Shown piece by piece: positions 31,854 to 39,863 of a stretch of 44,215 bases of DNA (the first letter of the stretch is position 1; the number at the start of each line of letters is the position of its first letter). Source of the stretch: an uncultured Eisenbergiella sp. (GTDB lineage: Bacteria; Bacillota; Clostridia; Lachnospirales; Lachnospiraceae). The stretch lies in contig CAJUEL010000038.1 of the NCBI GenBank assembly GCA_910585455.1, forward strand, positions 1 to 44,215, written 5' to 3'. Both the position numbers and the translations under genes were made by a program. The notes below the pieces were generated by a model that was not told the DNA's origin, did no database searches, and worked only from the letters and a program-made list of their open reading frames with translations.

Positions 31854-33341
31854 ATGAGAGGGATTGATACACCGGTCAGACAGATCAGGCGTGAGGTTTT
31901 TAAGGAGATTGCCAATCTGGCATACCATTCCGACAATCTGATCGATGATATGGAGGCGCTGCCTTATAAAATTGTAAATCAGGATGATCCCGTCTACCGG
32001 GAAAGCATTTACCGGGAGCGGTCGATCGTGCGGGAACAGCTTCGTCTGGCGATGGGACTTTCCCTGCGCCCGGAAAACGTGCCGGTTCACCTGACGCAGG
32101 GGCTGATGGAGAGCAATATTGACGAGAAGTATTATGAGCCGCCGCTGATGCAGGTCATTCCGTCCGCCTGCAATGCCTGTCCGGTGAACGCCTATCAGGT
32201 GACGGACCGGTGCATGGGCTGTGTGGCGCATCCCTGCCAGAAGGTGTGTCCCAGAGGAGCGATCAGCACGGTGAACGGCAAATCCGTCATCGACCCGGAC
32301 AAATGCATCCGTTGCGGAAAATGCAAAGCGATCTGTCCCTATGATGCCATTTCCCACCAGCAGAGGCCCTGCAGCGCGGCGTGCGGCGTGGGCGCGATCG
32401 AGAGCGATAAAGCGGGCAGGGCAGTGATCAACAGCGACAAGTGCGTCTCCTGCGGACAGTGCATGGTGAGCTGTCCCTTCGGCGCGATCGCGGATAAATC
32501 CCAGATTTTCCAGCTGATCCGGGCGATTCAGTCCGGCAGGAAGATCATCGCGCAGGTTGCGCCCGCCTTTGTTGGGCAGTTTGGTTCGGAGGTGACACCG
32601 GGCAAGCTGAAAACCGCTTTAAAGGAGCTGGGCTTTGCGGATGTATATGAGACTGCGATCGGCGCGGACATGGGCGCCATGGCGGAAGCGGAGCATTATG
32701 TGGAGGAGGTGGCGACAGGGAAGCTGCCCTTCCTTTTGACCTCCTGCTGTCCCTCCTGGTCCATGCTGGCGAAGAAATTTTTCCCGGAAACCATTGACAA
32801 GATTTCCAATGCGCTGACCCCTATGGTGGCGACCGCGCGGAAAATAAAGGAAGACCATCCGGAGGCGTCTGTGGTGTTCATCGGACCCTGCGCGTCAAAG
32901 AAGCTGGAGGCTTCCCGGCGGACCGTGCGCTCCGATGTGGATTTCGTGATCACCTTTGAAGAGCTGGCGGGCATGTTTGACGCAAAGGGCATTGATCCTG
33001 CCAAAGTGGAATCGGAAACGCCTGTAGAGGACGCGACCGCGGCAGGACGCGGATATGGCGTGGCTGGCGGCGTGGCATCCGCCATTGAAAACTGTATCAA
33101 AGAATATTATCCGGATGTGTCGGTGCATATCGAGCATGCGGAGAGCCTTGCGGAATGCAAGAAAATACTGATGCTGGCGAAAATGGGCAAGAAAAACGGC
33201 TGTCTGATCGAGGGCATGGCATGTCCCGGCGGCTGCATCGCGGGTGCGGGAACGAATATCGCGATACCCCAGGCGATGAAGGAGGTCAACAGCTTTAAGC
33301 AGGCGGCGTCAAAGAAGCTGCCGGATCCTCACAGACCGTAA
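31854..33341 (+). CDS. Monomeric [FeFe] hydrogenase, probable group B
   Basis: 495 residues from ATG 31854, with GGAGG 6 bp upstream. An N-terminal helical region and a cysteine cluster (about 106-133) precede ferredoxin-type 4Fe-4S motifs CIRCGKCKAICP (151-162) and CVSCGQCMVSCP (197-208), plus further cysteines near 173-177. The H-cluster domain has L1 TSCCPSW (296-302), L2 GPCASKK (344-350) and L3 EGMACPGGC (453-461). L2 has Gly-Pro-Cys in place of the Met-Pro-Cys of group A enzymes. This and the layout fit the group B monomeric class, of uncertain role in H2 turnover. Maturases HydEFG are not in the window. Confidence 0.88.
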   Translation: MRGIDTPVRQIRREVFKEIANLAYHSDNLIDDMEALPYKIVNQDDPVYRESIYRERSIVREQLRLAMGLSLRPENVPVHLTQGLMESNIDEKYYEPPLMQVIPSACNACPVNAYQVTDRCMGCVAHPCQKVCPRGAISTVNGKSVIDPDKCIRCGKCKAICPYDAISHQQRPCSAACGVGAIESDKAGRAVINSDKCVSCGQCMVSCPFGAIADKSQIFQLIRAIQSGRKIIAQVAPAFVGQFGSEVTPGKLKTALKELGFADVYETAIGADMGAMAEAEHYVEEVATGKLPFLLTSCCPSWSMLAKKFFPETIDKISNALTPMVATARKIKEDHPEASVVFIGPCASKKLEASRRTVRSDVDFVITFEELAGMFDAKGIDPAKVESETPVEDATAAGRGYGVAGGVASAIENCIKEYYPDVSVHIEHAESLAECKKILMLAKMGKKNGCLIEGMACPGGCIAGAGTNIAIPQAMKEVNSFKQAASKKLPDPHRP

Positions 33342-33358
33342 AAAACGTGGTGGCAACG
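33329..33358 (+). repeat. Sequence shared with the repeat downstream of ssrA's promoter
   Basis: CAGACCGT, six A and CGTGGTGGCAAC run from the last codons of the hydrogenase into the gap before gltX. The same string with one extra base occurs at 14733-14760. It resembles a T-box core (GGTGGNAAC) but lacks the surrounding T-box structure. Confidence 0.65.
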
Positions 33359-33426
33359 GGACAGAATAGAAGAATCAAAAAGGAAACGGTCCGCAAAAAC
33401 GGTCCGTTACAGAGAGGGAGGAAAAT

Positions 33427-34881
33427 ATGGTGAAAATCAGGACGCGCTTTGCGCCCAGTCCCACCGGGCGGATGCATGTGGGAAATCTGCGCACGGCGTT
33501 GTATGCCTATCTGGTGGCGAAGCATGAGGGCGGCGATTTTATTTTGAGAATCGAGGATACCGACCAGGAGCGGTACGTGGACGGCGCGGTGGAGATCATT
33601 TACAGAACCCTGCAGAAGACGGGGCTTGTGCATGACGAGGGACCGGACAAGGATAGGGGCGTGGGTCCCTATGTGCAGAGCGAGCGACAGGCGAAGGGAA
33701 TCTATCTGGAATATGCGAAAAAGCTGGTCGAGCGGGGGGAGGCATATTATTGCTTCTGCGACAAGGAGCGCCTGGCCACGCTCAACAGGGTGGTCGCCGG
33801 TAAAGAGATCAACGTATATGACAAGCACTGCCTGGGGCTTTCCAAAGAGGAAGTGGAGGAAAAGCTCGCGGCGGGCGTGCCCTATGTCATCCGCCAGAAT
33901 AATCCGACAGAGGGAACAACCACCTTCCACGACGAGATTTATGGCGATATTTCCGTGGATAACGCAGAGCTGGACGATATGATCCTGATCAAGTCGGACG
34001 GCTATCCGACCTACAATTTTGCCAATGTGGTGGACGATCACCTGATGGGCATCACTCATGTGGTGCGGGGAAATGAATATCTTTCCTCCTCCCCGAAATA
34101 TAACCGTCTGTATGAGGCTTTTGGCTGGGAGGTTCCGGTTTATATCCATTGTCCGCTCATCACGGACGAGGAGCATCAGAAGCTGTCCAAGCGCTGCGGA
34201 CACTCCTCCTATGAGGATTTGACAGAGCAGGGCTTTTTGACAGAAGCGATCGTCAATTTCGTGGCGCTTTTGGGCTGGAGCCCGGAAGGGGAAAGAGAGA
34301 TTTTCTCCCTGGAGGAGCTGGTGCGGGAATTTGATTTCCACAGAATGTCCAAATCTCCGGCGGTGTTCGATTATACGAAGCTGAAATGGATGAACGGCGA
34401 ATATATCAAGGCAATGGATTTTGACCGGTTTTATGAGATGGCCCGTCCATATCTGGAAAAGGCGCTGACGAAGGGACAGGATCTGAAAAAAATCGCCGAA
34501 ATGGTCAAGACGAGGATCGAGATTTTCCCGGATATTGAAGAGATGGTGGATTTCTTTGAAACGCTGCCCCAGTATGATCCCGCCATGTATGTGCATAAGA
34601 AAATGAAGACGACGAAGGAAAGCGCGCTGGAGGTGCTCACAGAGCTGCTTCCGGTTCTGGAGGCACAGGAGGATTATTCCAACGATGCCCTTTATCATGC
34701 GCTCATCGCGTATGTGGAGAAGAAGGGCTGTAAGAACGGTTACGCGCTTTGGCCGGTGCGCACCGCGGTTTCCGGTAAGCAGATGACGCCCGCGGGCGCT
34801 ACGGAGATCATGGAGATTCTGGGAAAAGAGGAATCCTTACAGAGAATCCGCAAAGGAATCGAGCTGCTAAAGGAAGCCTGA
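33427..34881 (+). CDS. gltX: Glutamyl-tRNA synthetase
   Basis: 484 residues. The class I signature HIGH appears as PSPTGRMHVGNLRTAL near the N-terminus and KMSKS as KLSKRCG (about 255-261). The anticodon-binding part is helical. It charges tRNA-Glu and in most Clostridia also tRNA-Gln for later amidation. GAGGGAGG precedes the ATG. A direct repeat ACGGTCCG occurs twice in the leader (33382-33402). No proper T-box or terminator is seen. Confidence 0.96.
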   Translation: MVKIRTRFAPSPTGRMHVGNLRTALYAYLVAKHEGGDFILRIEDTDQERYVDGAVEIIYRTLQKTGLVHDEGPDKDRGVGPYVQSERQAKGIYLEYAKKLVERGEAYYCFCDKERLATLNRVVAGKEINVYDKHCLGLSKEEVEEKLAAGVPYVIRQNNPTEGTTTFHDEIYGDISVDNAELDDMILIKSDGYPTYNFANVVDDHLMGITHVVRGNEYLSSSPKYNRLYEAFGWEVPVYIHCPLITDEEHQKLSKRCGHSSYEDLTEQGFLTEAIVNFVALLGWSPEGEREIFSLEELVREFDFHRMSKSPAVFDYTKLKWMNGEYIKAMDFDRFYEMARPYLEKALTKGQDLKKIAEMVKTRIEIFPDIEEMVDFFETLPQYDPAMYVHKKMKTTKESALEVLTELLPVLEAQEDYSNDALYHALIAYVEKKGCKNGYALWPVRTAVSGKQMTPAGATEIMEILGKEESLQRIRKGIELLKEA

Positions 34882-34894
34882 CGGCTGGGCTGTT

Positions 34895-36877
34895 ATGTCT
34901 GACCGGAAGCCGGTCAGAGCCTTGCAGCTTATGAGAAAGCGGTATGCCATCGTGCAGGAAAGGAAGAGTCCCATATTGCAGGGAAACGAACAACAAAAGA
35001 AAGCAATTGTTTTAAACCGCGGACCGGCGCTCATCTTAGCCGGTCCCGGTTCCGGAAAAACCTTCACAACCGTCGAGAGAGTACGGTATCTGATTGAGGT
35101 CCATAAGGTGGACCCGTCCAGTATTTTAGTCATCACCTTTACGAAAGCGGCTGCCCGGCAGATGCGGGACCGCTTCTTTGCCCGGATGGACGGCACATTT
35201 TATCCGGTCACCTTCGGCACATTCCATGCCGTCTTTTTCCAGATATTGAGAATGTCTGGTCATTATGAATCCAATTGTATCCTCACCGAAAAAGAGAAAA
35301 AAGAATATTTACGCATCGTGTTTCGCGCCATGGCGGCGGAGGTTCCCAAAGAGGAGGGCTGGGAAGAGGGAATTTTGTCCGAAATTGGTTATCTGAAAAA
35401 TGCGGGCAGCATCCCGGCGGATTTTCAGAGCGGATTTTTAGAGATGCCTGCGTTTAAGAAGCTTTTTATGCAGTTTCAAAGGCAGCTGTCCGAAATGGGA
35501 AAGCTGGATCTGGATGATTTTGCGGCGGCGGTGCGGCATCTTTTTCGCACAAATCCCCAGGCGCTCGCCCTGTGGCAGCAGCGCTTTGCCTATATTCTGG
35601 TGGATGAGTTTCAGGATATCAACGAAACCCAGTACAGCGTGGTAAAGCTGTTGGCGGGGGATGGGAAAAATCTGTTCGTGGTAGGGGACGACGATCAGGC
35701 GATCTATGGCTTTCGGGGCTCGGATCCCGCCATCATGCGCCGGTTTGAGAAGGATTACCCGGAGGCGTGCCGGATCGAGCTGTCGGTCAACTACCGGTGC
35801 AGCGCAGGAATCGTGGAAACGGCGGGAAAGCTGATCGCCGCCAACCGGGAACGGTTTTTTAAGAGAATTGAGGCGGGAAAAAAGGAGGCTGTCCATTTGG
35901 CGCCGGAAACGGCGGAAGGGAGCGTGCCATGGAAGCCTCTGGCGAAGGACCGATCGGTGTGGATCGCCGGCTTTGCAGACAGGAGGCAGCAGGCGAGATG
36001 CCTGGCAGAGCTGATCGAAAAACGCAGGATAGCGCAGCCCCAAAAAACCATCGCCGCCATTTACCGGACCAACACGGACTGCGCCCTTTTGGCGGAGGCG
36101 CTCAAGGAGAGGAAAATTCCCTTCCGCATGCGGGAAAGGCTGAAAAGTCCCTATGCCCATGCGGTCTGTCAGGATTTGCTCGCCTATTTGAAGTTTTCCA
36201 AAACGGACCGTGACAGGAGCATTTTTTTCAGGATCATGAACCGGCCATGCCGGTATCTTTCCCGGCAGCTAATCGGTCCCGGACAGGTTTCCTTTCCTGC
36301 GCTTTTGGAGACCTATCGGGACAAAGCCTATATGCGGCAGCTGATCGGAAGGCTGCAGTCGGACGTCGGACGGATGGCGGGAATGGATCTGTTCGCGGCG
36401 GTGAACTTTGTCCGGAAGGGAATGGACTACGACGGCTGGTTAAAAAAGCAGTTTTCGGGAAAAGCCTGTGAGGAGGCTGTGAAAATGGCGGATTTTTTCC
36501 AGGAGAGCGTGCGGGATTTTCGGACGGTGGAACGGCTGGAGGAACATATTTCGGCGTATGAGCAGGAGCTTTTGGCGGCGTATCAAAAGGAGCAGGACGG
36601 GGATGAGGACGCGGTGCAGCTGATGACGATGCACGGTTCGAAGGGACTGGAATTCGATACGGTATTTCTGCCCGACTGCAATGAGGGAATCGTGCCCCAT
36701 AAAAAGAGCCTGAAGGGAAAGGAGGTGGAGGAGGAACGCCGGATGTTTTATGTGGGCATGACCCGGGCGAAGGAACAGCTGTTTTTGAGCTGGGTGGCAG
36801 GGACCAGGCAGGAGCCGGGCTTTCCGTCCCGTTTTCTGAATGAGTGCGGGTATCGGGAAGCGTATCGGGCGCAATAG
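34895..36877 (+). CDS. UvrD/PcrA-like superfamily I DNA helicase
   Basis: 660 residues. Motifs in order: Walker A AGPGSGKTFTTVERV (about 49), Ia TFTKAAARQM, II DEFQDIN, III GDDDQAIYGFRGSDP, IV SVNYRCS, V VQLMTMHGSKGLEFDTVFLP, VI EERRMFYVGMTRAKEQL. It unwinds DNA 3' to 5' in repair or removal of proteins from DNA. It is shorter than PcrA (about 720-740), lacks the PcrA C-terminal extension, and may be a second UvrD-type helicase. The start at 34895 has no clear ribosome site; ATG 34931 is an alternative. It begins 13 bp after gltX. Confidence 0.93.
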   Translation: MSDRKPVRALQLMRKRYAIVQERKSPILQGNEQQKKAIVLNRGPALILAGPGSGKTFTTVERVRYLIEVHKVDPSSILVITFTKAAARQMRDRFFARMDGTFYPVTFGTFHAVFFQILRMSGHYESNCILTEKEKKEYLRIVFRAMAAEVPKEEGWEEGILSEIGYLKNAGSIPADFQSGFLEMPAFKKLFMQFQRQLSEMGKLDLDDFAAAVRHLFRTNPQALALWQQRFAYILVDEFQDINETQYSVVKLLAGDGKNLFVVGDDDQAIYGFRGSDPAIMRRFEKDYPEACRIELSVNYRCSAGIVETAGKLIAANRERFFKRIEAGKKEAVHLAPETAEGSVPWKPLAKDRSVWIAGFADRRQQARCLAELIEKRRIAQPQKTIAAIYRTNTDCALLAEALKERKIPFRMRERLKSPYAHAVCQDLLAYLKFSKTDRDRSIFFRIMNRPCRYLSRQLIGPGQVSFPALLETYRDKAYMRQLIGRLQSDVGRMAGMDLFAAVNFVRKGMDYDGWLKKQFSGKACEEAVKMADFFQESVRDFRTVERLEEHISAYEQELLAAYQKEQDGDEDAVQLMTMHGSKGLEFDTVFLPDCNEGIVPHKKSLKGKEVEEERRMFYVGMTRAKEQLFLSWVAGTRQEPGFPSRFLNECGYREAYRAQ

Positions 36878-36912
36878 CGCTGGTTTGAAGTAGGCCCTGC
36901 CGCGATTGTTAC

Positions 36913-36941
36913 TTTTCCCGGGGGGAGAAAGACCGGGAAAA
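36913..36941. terminator. Hairpin after the helicase gene
   Basis: TTTTCCCGG (36913-36921) and CCGGGAAAA (36933-36941) pair perfectly over an 11-base loop. The four T stand before the stem on the plus strand, so as read from the minus strand it resembles a terminator. Confidence 0.45.
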
Positions 36942-37003
36942 ATGAGCTGCGATCAGAAATAACAGTTCGGAATGATTTTATGAAAAATCGATGAAAAGGC
37001 TTG

Positions 37004-37026
37004 ACCAGCCCCCAAGGGGCTGGTTT
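37004..37026 (+). terminator. Rho-independent-type hairpin between the helicase and araC-type genes
   Basis: ACCAGCCCC-caa-GGGGCTGGT (37004-37024) followed by TT. The helicase and AraC genes converge here. The T-run is short, so termination strength is uncertain. Confidence 0.6.
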
Positions 37027-37076
37027 ATGCTATCAGTGGCGGCGAAATTGGCAGAAAGGAATGGGGAGAGCACATC

Positions 37077-37913
37077 TTATATTTTTAAGATGTGATGCTG
37101 CTTTGCGGCGTTTTGCCTGCGGTACAGGCCCGGGGATATGCCGGCATATTTTTTAAACAGCTTGCTCATATGGTACTCGTCGTAAAAACCGAAATTTTCC
37201 GCGACGGTGTGAAGCTTTACATCCGGATAGTCCAGCAAAAACTGGCAGACAATTCTGATTTTTTCTTCCACCTGATACTGGTAAACGGTCTTTTGAAATG
37301 CTGCCTGAAATCTTTTATTCAGACTTTTTTCCGACAAATGTAAAATATCTGCCAGTTCTGCGAGCCTGTAAAATTTCTGTGGATTCATGGCCAGTGTGGA
37401 CATGGCCTGTAAAACAAGAGGATCCGATGTCGGGCAGGAGCCGGCAGAGCAGTCGGCAAGCTCCCACAGCAGGAGAGAAAAAAGGTGGTTGAGCTTGCGG
37501 GATGCATGAGGGGAAGCTTCAAACCATATGGCGATCAGCTCCTGGAACAGCAGTCTGATCCGGGGATAGGAGCGGCAATGAATCACGGTTTCCAGCGTGA
37601 CACCTTCCGCTGCCTGGTTGTTTGGGCAGGAAAAGGAATCGCCGGGAACTGTAGAAATATGAAAGTACATGGTATGGGTGCCGGGGCTGCAGTCCTGATG
37701 ACCAAAGTGGTGTTGTCCGCCGTGGAGGATGATCACATCATCCTGTTCCACATGCCAGGTATTGTCATTCTGGCAGATGTCCCATACACCGTTCATGATG
37801 TATACAAAATCGTGTTCATCCAGAATGCGGTCAGGATGTACAAAGCCCTGTATGTAATGCGTATAATTGGCAATGCTGACTGTGCGTTGCTTATCTGTTC
37901 TGTAAAAATTCAT
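37077..37913 (-). CDS. AraC-family transcriptional regulator
   Basis: 278 residues. The N-terminal half is a cupin-type sensor domain (DVIILHGGQHHFG and following, about 58-70). The C-terminal two helix-turn-helix motifs (about 175-270) have LAELADILHLSEKSLNKRFQ and AENFGFYDEYHMSKLFKKYA. Such regulators usually switch sugar-use genes on in response to a ligand. GGGAG precedes the ATG. It is divergent from the orphan sugar permease gene 376 bp away, its likely target. Confidence 0.9.
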   Translation of the reverse strand: MNFYRTDKQRTVSIANYTHYIQGFVHPDRILDEHDFVYIMNGVWDICQNDNTWHVEQDDVIILHGGQHHFGHQDCSPGTHTMYFHISTVPGDSFSCPNNQAAEGVTLETVIHCRSYPRIRLLFQELIAIWFEASPHASRKLNHLFSLLLWELADCSAGSCPTSDPLVLQAMSTLAMNPQKFYRLAELADILHLSEKSLNKRFQAAFQKTVYQYQVEEKIRIVCQFLLDYPDVKLHTVAENFGFYDEYHMSKLFKKYAGISPGLYRRQNAAKQHHILKI

Positions 37914-38289
37914 TGTATTTTCTCCCTGACGTCCATAATATACATTTTTTGGACAATTCGTCTATTGAGGAAATGTGTATGAATTGGTACACTATAAAGC
38001 AAATATATTATAGTTCAAATGAGCGCAATCTGCAATAAAAACAGTACCCACTTCATGGACTGTAAAGGTTTGTCCCGGAAATTTTCTGCTGTGGAATTTA
38101 CCCGTTTCAAGTTGCCTGTGGCGGGAAACGGATTTCTTTCCGGAAAAATATACATGTTCCTGCTGACTTTGTACAGCGAGTGCTGCTTTCCGGTCTGAAC
38201 CGTTATGACCGGTTCATAGTCCTGAGAATCAGGGGAAGTGTGAACGGGGTACCGGCTGCGCCATCAGGAACGGGACAGGGGGAAAAATA
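37914..38289. other. Intergenic region between araC-type and permease genes
   Basis: No gene is seen in any frame. The part near the regulator (37920-38030) is AT-rich and probably holds its promoter. A half-copy of the dispersed palindrome, GTCTGAACCGTTAT, lies at 38193-38206, where GAACCG pairs with a nearby CGGTTC. No convincing -35/-10 pair was found. GGGGG stands before the permease ATG. Confidence 0.6.
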
Positions 38290-39228
38290 ATGGACAGGAA
38301 ACAGGGAATTGCCGGTAACAGAGAAGGTCTGTTTCGGAAGAATGAGGATGTGATTTTCAATTGGCCTGATAAAATTTTCGGGGCGGCCATCATGCTTTTG
38401 AGCATCGCGATATTTTTGATCATTCTGTATCCATTGTGGTTCATCGTGATTGCTTCCATCAGCAATTCCAATCTGGTCAATCAGGGGCAGGTGGTCATTT
38501 GGCCGAAGGATATCCGTTTTTACGGCTTTGAACAGATCATGAATGACAGCCGTATCTGGCTGGGCTATGCGAACACCATCTTTTATACGGTCGCAGGAAC
38601 GGTGCTGAATCTGGTGGTGACCATGCCGGCGGCGTATGCACTTTCCAGGAGCAGCTTCAAAGCCAGAAACGGAGTGATGCTTTATTTTGTGTTCACAATG
38701 TATTTTTCGGGCGGTCTGGTTCCGCTGTATATGACGATCAGCTCCCTGCATTTGATTTCCACGAGGTGGATTCTTCTGATTCTTGTTGCCGTTAATACAT
38801 ATAATCTGATTGTTGCCAGGACATTTATACAAAGTTCGATTCCGGAGGATCTTTACGAGGCGGCGGTGCTGGACGGGTGTTCCCACTTCAAATATTTTGC
38901 GAAGGTGGTGCTGCCCCTGTCAAAAGCGGTCATTTCCGTTCTGGTTCTGTATTATGGGGTATATCACTGGAATGAATATTTCAATGCTTTGATGTATAAC
39001 AGCAAGGCGGAATACGCGCCGCTGCAGATCGTGCTGCGTGAGATTCTGCTTTTAAACCAGGTGTTCTCTCAGGGGGTCGGAAGCGTGCAGGGAGGATATG
39101 CCCAGGGGGCGATGGATCAGGTGCGCTATGCGGTCATCATTGTTTCCACGGTGCCGATTCTGTGCGTATATCCGTTTGTTCAGAAGTATTTCGAAAAAGG
39201 GGTTATGATCGGCGCGGTGAAGGGGTGA
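38290..39228 (+). CDS. Carbohydrate ABC transporter permease (CUT1, LplC/YtcP-like)
   Basis: 312 residues with six membrane segments. The EAA loop that docks the ATPase is EAAVLDGCSHFKYFAKVVLP (about 196-215). The conserved C-terminus YPFVQKYFEKGVMIGAVKG is the mark of CUT1 inner-membrane subunits of the LplC/YtcP group, which import oligosaccharides or uronates. Its usual partners, an LplB-type permease and a substrate-binding lipoprotein, are missing on both sides. It is thus an orphan here, either a remnant of an operon or a subunit that works with parts encoded elsewhere. The AraC-type regulator upstream fits a sugar locus. Confidence 0.9.
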   Translation: MDRKQGIAGNREGLFRKNEDVIFNWPDKIFGAAIMLLSIAIFLIILYPLWFIVIASISNSNLVNQGQVVIWPKDIRFYGFEQIMNDSRIWLGYANTIFYTVAGTVLNLVVTMPAAYALSRSSFKARNGVMLYFVFTMYFSGGLVPLYMTISSLHLISTRWILLILVAVNTYNLIVARTFIQSSIPEDLYEAAVLDGCSHFKYFAKVVLPLSKAVISVLVLYYGVYHWNEYFNALMYNSKAEYAPLQIVLREILLLNQVFSQGVGSVQGGYAQGAMDQVRYAVIIVSTVPILCVYPFVQKYFEKGVMIGAVKG

Positions 39229-39251
39229 GAAATTACCGCATGATACAGACA

Positions 39252-39315
39252 GGGGAATCGGCTTTCAGGCTGCCAAACGTATTGGTATGCCTGAAAACTG
39301 ATTCCCCCGCTTTTT
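39252..39315. terminator. Terminator between the permease and DUF1292 genes
   Basis: GGGGAATC (39252-39259) pairs with GATTCCCC (39300-39307), with an inner TTCAGGC/GCCTGAA stem. GC and five T follow on the plus strand. It serves the permease gene and lies just beyond the DUF1292 stop on the other strand. Confidence 0.82.
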
Positions 39316-39320
39316 AGAGG

Positions 39321-39650
39321 TCAATCGTCAATCTCTTCTGCATCGACCAGCTCGTCGTATTCGCAGCTGTCCAGATATTCGTCGAAAGCTTCCTCCACCT
39401 TTTCGTACTCTGCATCGTCATCGATATAGCCCAGCTGGGGTTCTTCGTTGGGGTCCTGCGGGTTTTCGCTGTAGCGGTAAAACCACACCTCCCCGTCGTC
39501 GTTTTCGCCATCCTCATCCAACGGCATCAGGACGATGTAATCGTGCCCCTCCACCTCAAGGATGGTGATGATGGCGCAGTTCACGACAGAGCCGTCCTCC
39601 AGATCCAGCGTGACGGTCATGTCTTCATCCAGTTCTTCCGGTTTTTTCAT
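39321..39650 (-). CDS. DUF1292 domain protein
   Basis: 109 residues from ATG 39650 (AAAGGAAC upstream). It is very acidic. TVTLDLEDGSVVNCAIITI, GHDYIVLMPLDEDG and VWFYRYSENPQDPNE form the small beta-rich DUF1292 domain of Firmicutes, such as B. subtilis YrzB. Its function is unknown. An acidic tail (YEKVEEAFDEYLDS and beyond) ends the protein. A 31-bp hairpin lies about 140 bp upstream, shared with the divergent GH13-like gene. Confidence 0.9.
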   Translation of the reverse strand: MKKPEELDEDMTVTLDLEDGSVVNCAIITILEVEGHDYIVLMPLDEDGENDDGEVWFYRYSENPQDPNEEPQLGYIDDDAEYEKVEEAFDEYLDSCEYDELVDAEEIDD

Positions 39651-39792
39651 ATCATAGGTTCCTTTCTGTGCGTAAAAGCATCGTGTTGTTATTCGCTTCG
39701 TGACAACTGGCACATCGCAATAGTTTCTTTTATCATACAGTAAGTTCGTGTGGCATGCAACGAAAAAATGTGTTATACTCAAAAGAAAGTTG

Positions 39793-39823
39793 TAGTAAAC
39801 GACAAAAAGATTGTCGTTTACTA
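39793..39823. repeat. 31-bp hairpin upstream of the GH13-like gene (copy 1)
   Basis: TAGTAAACGACAA-aaaga-TTGTCGTTTACTA, perfect 13-bp arms. The reverse complement occurs at 43748-43782. It lies 40 bp before the GH13-like ATG. Confidence 0.85.
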
Positions 39824-39863
39824 TACAATTGAACGCAAACAGTGAAAACAGAGGCATACGAAG

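Noticed and set aside
33340..33426. T-box leader for gltX
   Set aside because: Only a short GGTGGCAAC-like core is present; there is no specifier stem, antiterminator pairing or terminator in the 86 bp.
33295..34698. A 467-residue open frame on the minus strand
   Set aside because: It lies exactly opposite gltX, which has all the synthetase motifs; the antisense protein has no recognisable domain.
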